From assembly GCA_946479985.1 (NCBI GenBank), contig CAMLIF010000158.1, positions 1 through 6,893 on the forward strand: a stretch of 6,893 bases of DNA. The letters are read 5' to 3'. The stretch is from an uncultured Flavobacteriales bacterium. Lineage in GTDB: Bacteria; Bacteroidota; Bacteroidia; Flavobacteriales; Crocinitomicaceae. The translations under genes were made by a program, and so were the position numbers. How positions within the stretch are numbered: position 1 is the stretch's first letter; every line of letters begins with the position of its first letter. The notes below the pieces were generated by a model. That model saw only the letters and a list, made by a program, of their open reading frames with translations, was not told the origin of the DNA and searched no databases. Of this stretch, positions 1 through 6,226 are shown one piece after another.

Positions 1-52
<52 letters not shown>

Positions 53-90
53 TCCGACAATAGAACACTATGCCACCCACTTAATCTCTC

Positions 91-102
91 CTCAAGGGGG
101 AG
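91..102. repeat. Direct repeat copy 1 (CTCAAGGGGGAG)
   Basis: This 12-base word recurs exactly at 295-306. Including the preceding bases 88-91 (CTCC), this copy can fold into a small hairpin with GGAG at 99-102. The second copy has its own 4-base stem (CCCC 292-295 with GGGG 300-303). Two exact copies within 200 bases of non-coding DNA, each able to fold, suggest members of a dispersed intergenic repeat family. Confidence 0.6.
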
Positions 103-169
103 TTATGTAAACACCCAACAAACAGTTAGTCCTTCTTTTGCGAAGTGTTAACGGAGCCAATTCGCGAAT

Positions 170-184
170 GCACGAATTTCGTGC
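170..184. repeat. 15-base palindrome
   Basis: GCACGAA (170-176) is followed by one T and then its exact reverse complement TTCGTGC (178-184). It lies beside another palindrome, TTCGCGAA (161-168), and just before the 194-219 hairpin. It could be a repeat remnant or an operator; the distance of more than 230 bases from the next start codon makes the operator reading less likely. Confidence 0.6.
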
Positions 185-193
185 TCGCTAACC

Positions 194-219
194 TGTCTGC
201 CTGAGCATACAGGCAGGCG
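194..219. repeat. Inverted repeat hairpin
   Basis: CTGCCTG (197-203) and CAGGCAG (210-216) are perfect reverse complements around a 6-base AGCATA loop. The stem extends outward by T-G, G-C and T-G pairs to 194/219. There is no T tract on either side, so it is not an intrinsic terminator. It is most simply read as a short dispersed intergenic repeat. Confidence 0.65.
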
Positions 220-294
220 CTGCGCAATTTAGATACCTATTCTTATAGATAATAACCAAATTTGGGACTGGGTGCGTATAACACATAATTACCC

Positions 295-306
295 CTCAAG
301 GGGGAG
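295..306. repeat. Direct repeat copy 2 (CTCAAGGGGGAG)
   Basis: Exact second copy of the 12-base word at 91-102, about 80 bases before the first possible start of the reductase gene. The flanking bases differ between the copies, apart from both being able to form a short C-rich/G-rich stem around a TCAA-type loop. Confidence 0.6.
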
Positions 307-418
307 AAACTAATGATTATTCTTCAAAGAAATCACTTTGTTAATCTTCTTGTAATTCGGTAGAACTATTCTAACTAATTACACGAGGATGATTATTTTT
401 GCAACTCAGAAAAGTAAG

Positions 419-1429
419 ATGATTGAAACTGATATAATTATTATTGGAGCGGGCCCGTGTGGCTTGTTCACCGTTTTTGAAGCAGGTCTTTTAAAACTAC
501 ATTGTCACCTGATTGATTCATTGCCACAACCGGGCGGGCAGTGTTCGGAAATCTACCCGAAAAAACCAATTTACGATATCCCGGGATTTCCATCAGTACT
601 TGCCGGAGAACTTGTCGACAATCTGATGGAACAGGCAGCACCTTTCAAACCGGGCTTTACACTTGGTGAAGCCGCAGTAAGTATTGACAAAACCGAGGAC
701 GGAAAATTCATTGTAACTACCGTAAAAGGAACAAAACACCAGGCGCCTGTTGTTATTATTGCCGGCGGGCTGGGAGTTTTTGAACCGCGTAAACCGCCTA
801 TCGAAAACATTGCTGACTTTGAAGACAAAGGAGTTGAATACATTATCAAAGATCCTGAGTTTTACAGAAACAAGCGCTGTGTAATTGCCGGCGGTGGCGA
901 TTCGGCCCTGGATTGGTCATACTTCCTGGCTGAAAAAAACATCGCCTCTGAAGTGGTTTTGGTTCACAGAAGCGCATCGTTCCGCGGACATCTGGACTCC
1001 GTTCAAAAAGTAATTGACCTGGCCGAAAAAGGAGGAATTACTCTAATTACCGAAGCTGAAGTAACCGGATTAATGGGGGCTTCTCAATTGGAAAAAGTAG
1101 TCATCAATCACCAAACGCAAGGTGAGATCATTCGCCCGACAGACCATTTTATTCCTTTGTTTGGGTTGAAACCTTCACTCGGACCAATTGCAGACTGGGG
1201 ACTTGAAATAGAGAAAAGTGCAATCAAGGTGAATACCCTGGACTATTCTACCAACATTCCGGGGATTTATGCTATTGGCGATGTGAATACTTATGAGAAT
1301 AAGTTGAAACTGATACTTTGCGGATTCCACGAAGGAACTTTGGCGGTTCAATCGGCATTTGCACGCATTCACCCGGAAAAGAAAAACGTATTGAAATACA
1401 CAACCGTAAACGGAGTACAAGGATTTTAA
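419..1429 (+). CDS. Ferredoxin/flavodoxin--NADP+ reductase, thioredoxin-reductase-like (type 2)
   Basis: Predicted cytoplasmic FAD enzyme that moves electrons between NADPH and ferredoxin or flavodoxin. In the 336-residue product, the N-terminal dinucleotide fold carries GAGPCG (residues 10-15) for FAD; the second fold carries GGGDSA (158-163) for NADPH, followed by HRSASFRGH (183-191), whose basic residues fit the NADPH 2'-phosphate; YAIGDV (284-289) is the second FAD motif. The CxxC redox pair of true thioredoxin reductases is missing from the NADPH domain, which with the PGGQCSEIYP/YDIPGFP block (38-58) and the C-terminal extension after residue 318 places it with YumC-type ferredoxin-NADP+ reductases of about 330-350 residues. 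An in-frame ATG at 389 would add 10 residues, but 419 gives the family-typical N-terminus just before the first beta strand. The rhodanese gene follows after 72 bases. The exact electron partner is not shown by the sequence. Confidence 0.93.
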   Translation: MIETDIIIIGAGPCGLFTVFEAGLLKLHCHLIDSLPQPGGQCSEIYPKKPIYDIPGFPSVLAGELVDNLMEQAAPFKPGFTLGEAAVSIDKTEDGKFIVTTVKGTKHQAPVVIIAGGLGVFEPRKPPIENIADFEDKGVEYIIKDPEFYRNKRCVIAGGGDSALDWSYFLAEKNIASEVVLVHRSASFRGHLDSVQKVIDLAEKGGITLITEAEVTGLMGASQLEKVVINHQTQGEIIRPTDHFIPLFGLKPSLGPIADWGLEIEKSAIKVNTLDYSTNIPGIYAIGDVNTYENKLKLILCGFHEGTLAVQSAFARIHPEKKNVLKYTTVNGVQGF

Positions 1430-1501
1430 TAATTCAAAATGTAGAATTGACAATTGAAACGTTTAGATTCATCACTTCTTTTCAATTTTAAATTAATAAC
1501 T

Positions 1502-1822
1502 ATGAAATCAATAACTGTTAAAGAACTAAAAGAATTAATGGATCAAAACGCCGATTTTCAATTGATTGATGTGCGTGAAGATTACGAATACGAAGCAGGC
1601 AGCATTGAAGGCAGCGAACATATTCCCATGAACGATGTTCCGGCAAATGCTGATCGTATTTCAAAAGACAAGCAAGTGATCGTTCAATGCAGATCCGGAA
1701 AAAGAAGCGCAAACGTGATCCAGTTCCTGGAAATGAATCACCAGTTTGAAAACCTTTACAACCTTGAAGGCGGAATAATTGCGTGGGCAACAGAAATTGA
1801 TCCTGAAACAGGAGTAGCTTAA
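1502..1822 (+). CDS. Single-domain rhodanese-like sulfurtransferase
   Basis: A 106-residue protein consisting of one rhodanese domain with no signal peptide, so probably cytoplasmic. Visible landmarks are LIDVRE (21-26), the H40-I-P42 turn, the active-site loop starting at Cys63 (CRSGKR, 63-68) and the closing GGIIAW helix (90-95). The intact cysteine and six-residue loop with two arginines fit a sulfurtransferase of the GlpE/PspE size class that carries sulfane sulfur as a persulfide; it does not look like the seven-residue loop of Cdc25-type phosphatases. The start at 1502 was chosen because it begins directly before the first domain strand; the 16-residue extension back to 1454 would begin at a TTG codon in AT-rich, non-conserved-looking sequence. 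The sensor kinase begins only 6 bases after the stop, so the two are probably co-transcribed. The physiological sulfur donor and acceptor cannot be inferred. Confidence 0.92.
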   Translation: MKSITVKELKELMDQNADFQLIDVREDYEYEAGSIEGSEHIPMNDVPANADRISKDKQVIVQCRSGKRSANVIQFLEMNHQFENLYNLEGGIIAWATEIDPETGVA

Positions 1823-1828
1823 TCGGAA

Positions 1829-3181
1829 ATGAACAGAAAACAGGTAAATACCGTAATCATTTTAGGACTCATTTCATTTGTGAGCATCCTGTTTATTCAG
1901 ATTGCCTGGATTCGAAAAACGATTGAAACACAGCATAAATCGATTGAAATTCAGAAAAAGGAAGAAGCTCTCGCTTTACGCGATTTTTCTGACCGGACAC
2001 ATATTGCACTTCGGAATGTACTTGAGAAAGCTGAAGGCGGAGACAATGCTTCCATCAAATTCTACGGAGCAATTAAACAGGTTCGCACCAACTATTATGT
2101 CGTTGATATTGCCGATGAGGTACAGCCCTTTTATTTGGAAACTTTATTAAAACGTGAATTCGATGAGCAAAGTCTCAACGAAGATTTCATCTACGGAATT
2201 TACGATTGCTTCACCGATTCAATACACTTCGGGAAACGCATGCATTATATCAAACATGCAGGCTACGAACCTTCCGAAAGCGAAGAGGTACTGAAAAACA
2301 CCAAAAAGCTCGATTGGAAAAAAGACGGTCATTACTTCACGGTACTTTTCCCCGAAGTGAAGAAAAAAACCATTTCTACTGTAAGCCTCGATGCTTCACC
2401 CTGGTGGTATCTTGCCGCTGTTATTGTTGTTATCCTGGTGTTTTTTGCATTTGCTATTTCAGTTATTTTACGTCAAAAACGACTTTCTGAGATCAAAAAC
2501 GATTTCATTAACAACATGACCCACGAGTTGAAAACACCCATTTCAACTATTGGCCTTTCGAGTGAATTATTACTGCGCGGAGATTTCAGTGATGATCCTG
2601 AAAAATTAAAACGTTACGCAGAGATCATCTTCAAGGAAAATAAACGCCTGGAAGAACAGGTAGAACGCGTTCTCAACGTTGCAAAACTGGATAAGGACGA
2701 ACTTTCACTTGAAAAATCGCTGTGCGACATACACGAACTGCTGCGGGATGCGAAAAACAGTTTCGAGCTAAACCAAACCGAACTTGGCGGAAACATCAAA
2801 ATGGAACTGAACGCCATTCAGTGTAATCTGTACATTGATCAGGTGCATATTACAAACGTGTTGTACAACCTGATAGATAATGCGGCAAAGTACTGTGAAC
2901 AAAGTCCTGAAATTACCATCAGTACACGTAATGATTCCAATTGGTTCTATGTAACCATTGCCGATAACGGAATAGGAATTAAACGTGAGGACCAAAAACT
3001 CATTTTCGATAAATTCTACCGTGTTCCAACCGGCAACCTGCACAATGTAAAAGGATTTGGCTTGGGCTTATTCTATGTCAAATTGATTATTGAGCAGCAC
3101 GGCGGATCTATTAGCGTAAAAAGCGCTTTGAACAAAGGCACGTCATTCTGTATCCAGCTTCCCTTGAACAAAGGACAATGA
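1829..3181 (+). CDS. Two-transmembrane sensor histidine kinase
   Basis: A 450-residue inner-membrane sensor of a two-component system. Transmembrane helix 1 lies at about residues 8-28 and helix 2 at about 192-214, enclosing a periplasmic region of about 160 residues with no recognised sensor domain. The cytoplasmic part starts with a HisKA dimerisation domain, with H232 in MTHELKTP as phospho-acceptor, and continues into a HATPase_c domain: N box NLIDNAAKY (347-355), G1 box DNGIGI (379-384), F box FDKFYRVP (393-400) and G2 box GFGLGL (409-414). All key residues are intact, so it should be active. There is no HAMP or PAS domain between helix 2 and the H box. It starts 6 bases after the rhodanese gene, and its TGA stop overlaps the next ATG (ATGA, 3178-3181). 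No response regulator is in the window, so its partner lies elsewhere. The signal sensed is unknown. Confidence 0.95.
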   Translation: MNRKQVNTVIILGLISFVSILFIQIAWIRKTIETQHKSIEIQKKEEALALRDFSDRTHIALRNVLEKAEGGDNASIKFYGAIKQVRTNYYVVDIADEVQPFYLETLLKREFDEQSLNEDFIYGIYDCFTDSIHFGKRMHYIKHAGYEPSESEEVLKNTKKLDWKKDGHYFTVLFPEVKKKTISTVSLDASPWWYLAAVIVVILVFFAFAISVILRQKRLSEIKNDFINNMTHELKTPISTIGLSSELLLRGDFSDDPEKLKRYAEIIFKENKRLEEQVERVLNVAKLDKDELSLEKSLCDIHELLRDAKNSFELNQTELGGNIKMELNAIQCNLYIDQVHITNVLYNLIDNAAKYCEQSPEITISTRNDSNWFYVTIADNGIGIKREDQKLIFDKFYRVPTGNLHNVKGFGLGLFYVKLIIEQHGGSISVKSALNKGTSFCIQLPLNKGQ

Positions 3182-4152
3182 AAGAATTGATTGACCGCAT
3201 ATTTTCAATCGAAACAGAAGACCAATTCAATAGTTGCGCTTTAGAGGTTTTCGAATACCAGTACAAAAACGTTCCGTTATATACCCGGTTTGTAGACACA
3301 CTCAACAGAAAAAAGCCCGCACATTACACTGAAATACCATTTCTCCCCATTTCCTTTTTCAAATCGCACCGCATTATTGCAAACGGAATGCAGGAAGAAG
3401 TGCTGTTCAAAAGCAGCGGAACCGGATCCTCCGTTCGCAGTTCACATTTTGTGGCAGACACATCCATTTACAAACGTTCATTTCTGCCAACATTCGAACA
3501 ATTTGTAGACAAACTGGAAAACTGCATCATCCTTGCGTTACTTCCCTCTTATGTAGAACAAGGCGAATCGAGTTTGGTTTATATGGTCGACAAACTCATC
3601 CAACATACAAAACATTCCATTTCCGGCTATTATTTGGGAGAATCTGAAGTTTTACTGAAAGCTATTACTGAAGCTAGAAAAACCGGCCGCAGGATTGTTC
3701 TGTTCGGGGTAAGTTATGCTTTGCTTGATCTTGCAGAACTAAAACCCAATTTAAATGACGTACTGATAATAGAAACCGGGGGAATGAAAGGCCGCAGAAA
3801 AGAAATGAGTAAAGAAGAACTGCATTCCGTTTTATGCGAAGCATTTTCCGTGAACTATATCAGCTCCGAATACGGAATGTGTGAGTTGCTTTCACAAGCA
3901 TACAGTCAGTCATCAGGTCTTTTTGAATTCCCCAAATGGATGAAAGCACAACTTCGGGAAGTAAACGATCCGTTCATGTTTCACCAGGAAGAAAACAAAA
4001 CCGGAGTTATTTCAATTACAGATCTGGCAAACATTTACAGCTGTTCATTTATCGAAACACAGGACCTCGGAAAAATGGAGGATGGCCAGCTTCGTTTAAT
4101 GGGACGACTGGACCATTCCGAGATCAGAGGCTGTAACCTGCTGATCGAATAA
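3178..4152 (+). CDS. LuxE-family acyl-protein synthetase-like protein
   Basis: A 324-residue cytoplasmic protein resembling the LuxE acyl-protein synthetase family, relatives of the adenylate-forming (ANL) enzymes. LuxE proper activates a fatty acid with ATP and carries it as a thioester for aldehyde synthesis in bioluminescence. Supporting motifs are the Ser/Gly/Thr-rich loop SSGTGSS (79-85), expected to bind ATP phosphates; IETGGMKGRR (198-207); the adenylate-forming EYGMCE (231-236); DLGK (296-299); and the C-terminal GR-D-IRG block (309-318) with Cys319 six residues from the end. No luxA, luxB, luxC or luxD is nearby, so luminescence is not implied; a role in activating an acyl or other carboxylate substrate for an unknown acceptor is inferred. 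It overlaps the kinase gene by 4 bases, indicating translational coupling. Similar Bacteroidota proteins tend to be labelled simply as acyltransferases. Substrate and partner remain unknown. Confidence 0.8.
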   Translation: MKELIDRIFSIETEDQFNSCALEVFEYQYKNVPLYTRFVDTLNRKKPAHYTEIPFLPISFFKSHRIIANGMQEEVLFKSSGTGSSVRSSHFVADTSIYKRSFLPTFEQFVDKLENCIILALLPSYVEQGESSLVYMVDKLIQHTKHSISGYYLGESEVLLKAITEARKTGRRIVLFGVSYALLDLAELKPNLNDVLIIETGGMKGRRKEMSKEELHSVLCEAFSVNYISSEYGMCELLSQAYSQSSGLFEFPKWMKAQLREVNDPFMFHQEENKTGVISITDLANIYSCSFIETQDLGKMEDGQLRLMGRLDHSEIRGCNLLIE

Positions 4153-4184
4153 ATTATTTCTTTTTTTTTATAAACCGTTCTTCC

Positions 4185-4192
4185 TATATTTG
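4185..4192 (+). promoter_or_regulatory. Bacteroidota -7 promoter element (TATATTTG)
   Basis: TATATTTG matches the Bacteroidota housekeeping -7 consensus TAnnTTTG at every fixed position. It starts 33 bases after the LuxE-like stop codon and ends 21 bases before the ATG at 4214, so transcription would start at around 4198-4200 with a very short leader. A 9-base T tract (4161-4169) occupies the place of the weaker -33 element; no clear TTG is present there. The element also argues against the in-frame TTG start at 4190, which lies inside it. Confidence 0.7.
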
Positions 4193-4213
4193 TTTTTCAC
4201 AAAAACAGAAAAT

Positions 4214-6076
4214 ATGAAGAAACAACTACTATGTGTTCTTACACTGGGTCTTGCAGTTGGAGTTAACGCTCAGGTAAACTCAAGTATTGTAAGCGCAAAG
4301 AAATCGCGCAGCGACATTTCGTTCCCGGCGATCAAAACAACAAAAGCAGGTTCTGAAAAAGCTGAAGGAGATATCCTTTATTCAAACAACTTTACAACAA
4401 CTTCAGACTGGGCAATGACAACTGGTGCTGGTCACACAGCTGGTTCATGGGCAATTGTGAATGCAATGCCAACAGGTTTGACATCTCAGGCTGGAACTTA
4501 CGGTTTCCCTGTAGCAATTGGTTCTGTATCAGGTGGTAACTTTGCATTGATCAATTCAGATGCTGAAGGTGCAGGTGCTGTGCAAAATGCATACATCGGA
4601 ACTGCTGCTGATATTGATTTAGCTGGTGCTTTAACAGCTGCCAGTGAGCCTGCTGATGCTGCAGTGCTATTGAAATTTACAGAAATCTACAGACATTACC
4701 AGGAGACATACTCTGTTGATATTTCTATTGATGGTGGTACAAACTGGACAACTTTCTCTGTGAATCCTGTTGCAGAAGTTCCTGTAAACACAAACTCTGC
4801 TAACCCGGAGACAGAAATATTGAACATTACTTCAGCTATTGGAGCTGGAAACTGGACATCTAACGTTCGTATCCGTTTCCACTACCAGGGAACTTACGAT
4901 TGGTTCTGGGGTGTTGATGATGTTCAATTGATCGTAGCTTACGACAACGAGATCAAAGGTTTGGTTTACTCACAAGCTACAGACATGGTAACAACACAAG
5001 GATTGGATTATTACAAAGTTCCTGTTAGCCAGGCTAGTTTCCCTGGAGTTACTTTTGGTGCTTCAGTACGTAACGATGGTGGTTTAGACCAACCGGATGT
5101 TGCTTTGAATGCAACAGCTTCTGGCTACGACGAGACTGGTGCTGCAATTGCAATTCCTATGGGAGTTACAGATTCAGTTTCAGTTACGGTTCCTTACATG
5201 TTGCCTATTGCAGTAGGAGACTACACTATTGATTTAACAACTGAAATGACAGCTATAGATGCAGTTCCTGCAAACAACGAAGCTGCATTTACAATTTCCC
5301 GTGATGCTACACTTTATGCACGTGATAACGGAACAGCTACAGGAAGCATCAGTGGTTTAGTAGGTGCTGAAGAAGAGGAATTAAAAATCGGTAACTTGTA
5401 CGAGATTTTTGATGATGTTGAATTGGTTCAGGTTGAGATTCGTTTGGTAAACCAGACCGCAGCAGTTGGTCAGGTTATCAATGCTGAGATCTATGTTTTC
5501 AATCCGAATACTACAGAATTTGATTACGGTGCTACTACTGTTGATCATACAATTGTTAGCGGTGACTTAAGCACATTCGTTTCATTGGATATTGATAACG
5601 GAAGTTTCCCGGCTACTGCAGGTGATGTACTACTAGTAGTTGCTCATAACTTTGGTGGAACTTCACCGGTTGCTTTCGGATACGCACAAAACACCGCTTT
5701 GGGTACTGTAATGGGATTCTCGGCTAGTACAGGTGATTTATACAACTTGTCTGATCCAAATGCGATCATGATCCGTTTGGTAGATGAAGCATCTGCAGGT
5801 GTTGAAGAAAATGCATTAGAGTCTAACTTATCTGTATTCCCTAACCCTGCTTCAGATTTAGCTACAGTTACTTTTGAAGTTGCAGGTGCAGAGAACGCTA
5901 CAGTTAATGTAACTGACCTTACTGGTAAAACAGTTGCTACAGTTGCAGTATCTTCTTTATTGACTGGTAAAAACTCAGTTGAGATCAACACTACTGAAAT
6001 GGCTGCAGGTGTTTACACAGTAGCTTTGGAAGTAAATGGTACAGTTGCTACTAAGAAATTGGTAGTACGTAAGTAA
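4214..6076 (+). CDS. Secreted multidomain beta-sandwich protein with T9SS type A sorting domain
   Basis: A 620-residue exported protein. Residues 1-19 form a signal peptide (Lys-Lys, hydrophobic core, cleavage expected after NA and before Gln20). Residues ~53-242 look like a jelly-roll/MAM-like choice-of-anchor J domain, with aromatic GSWAIVN and YDWFWGVDDVQL motifs at its two ends. Residues ~265-363 resemble an Ig-like CARDB segment (ASVRNDGGLDQPDVAL, then PANNEAAFTI). Residues ~366-524 are a further beta-rich region without a recognised family. Residues ~538-620 are the C-terminal domain (VFPNPASD, then GVYTV and KKLVVRK) that sends cargo through the type IX system and is normally removed at the surface. 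The mature protein has no cysteine and no visible catalytic motif, so a structural or adhesive surface role is likelier than an enzyme. Arg is nearly always CGT and Ala GCT/GCA, more biased than upstream genes. The gene has its own promoter and terminator. Confidence 0.88.
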   Translation: MKKQLLCVLTLGLAVGVNAQVNSSIVSAKKSRSDISFPAIKTTKAGSEKAEGDILYSNNFTTTSDWAMTTGAGHTAGSWAIVNAMPTGLTSQAGTYGFPVAIGSVSGGNFALINSDAEGAGAVQNAYIGTAADIDLAGALTAASEPADAAVLLKFTEIYRHYQETYSVDISIDGGTNWTTFSVNPVAEVPVNTNSANPETEILNITSAIGAGNWTSNVRIRFHYQGTYDWFWGVDDVQLIVAYDNEIKGLVYSQATDMVTTQGLDYYKVPVSQASFPGVTFGASVRNDGGLDQPDVALNATASGYDETGAAIAIPMGVTDSVSVTVPYMLPIAVGDYTIDLTTEMTAIDAVPANNEAAFTISRDATLYARDNGTATGSISGLVGAEEEELKIGNLYEIFDDVELVQVEIRLVNQTAAVGQVINAEIYVFNPNTTEFDYGATTVDHTIVSGDLSTFVSLDIDNGSFPATAGDVLLVVAHNFGGTSPVAFGYAQNTALGTVMGFSASTGDLYNLSDPNAIMIRLVDEASAGVEENALESNLSVFPNPASDLATVTFEVAGAENATVNVTDLTGKTVATVAVSSLLTGKNSVEINTTEMAAGVYTVALEVNGTVATKKLVVRK

Positions 6077-6119
6077 TTACAAGCAAACTTTCGCTGATTT
6101 CATTGGTGAATAAAGATAG

Positions 6120-6158
6120 AATCCCGACTTTGGAATATCCGAAGTCGGGATTTTTATT
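6120..6158 (+). terminator. Rho-independent terminator of the T9SS cargo gene
   Basis: AATCCCGACTT (6120-6130) pairs perfectly with AAGTCGGGATT (6142-6152). The stem continues inward through a T-G wobble (6131/6141), G-C, G-C and A-T pairs to a three-base loop at 6135-6137, giving about 15 pairs. The T-rich tail TTTTTATTT (6151 onward) follows immediately. It lies 44 bases after the stop codon, oriented to end plus-strand transcription and separate the cargo gene from the next gene. Confidence 0.93.
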
Positions 6159-6226
6159 TCCGATAAGCAGAAATGTATTAAGTATAAATAAATGTTAGTT
6201 TTACAACAAAAACAAAACGATACTTT

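Noticed and set aside
333..340. TCACTTTG as a -7 element for the reductase gene
   Set aside because: The second base is C instead of A, and no TTG-like -33 element is found at suitable spacing.
389..418. Upstream ATG adding 10 residues to the reductase
   Set aside because: The added residues precede the normal N-terminus of the family, and the purine-rich GAGG directly abuts the ATG with no spacing, so it does not support this start.
571..849. Minus-strand open frame inside the reductase gene, and similar antisense frames at 1175-1453, 1518-1790, 2614-2817, 2768-3043, 3111-3305 and 5644-5991
   Set aside because: They lie opposite well-supported genes, have low-complexity or unconvincing translations and no recognisable domain.
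1452..1487. Inverted repeat AATTGAAA / TTTCAATT between the reductase and rhodanese genes, with TTGACA nearby
   Set aside because: The arms are short, AT-only apart from one base, and separated by 20 bases. TTGACA is the sigma-70 -35 word of other phyla and has no matching -7 element here.
4122..4169. Possible terminator at the end of the LuxE-like gene: GATCAG-AGG stem (4122-4130) pairing with CCT-G-CTGATC (4137-4146), then a T run at 4161-4169
   Set aside because: The hairpin lies inside the coding sequence, has a bulged G, and the T run starts about 14 bases after the stem instead of directly after it. The T run fits better as the upstream part of the 4185 promoter.
6196..6203. TAGTTTTA as a -7 element for the last gene
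   Set aside because: The final consensus G is missing and the -33 region has no TTG. The region is so AT-rich that such partial matches are expected by chance.
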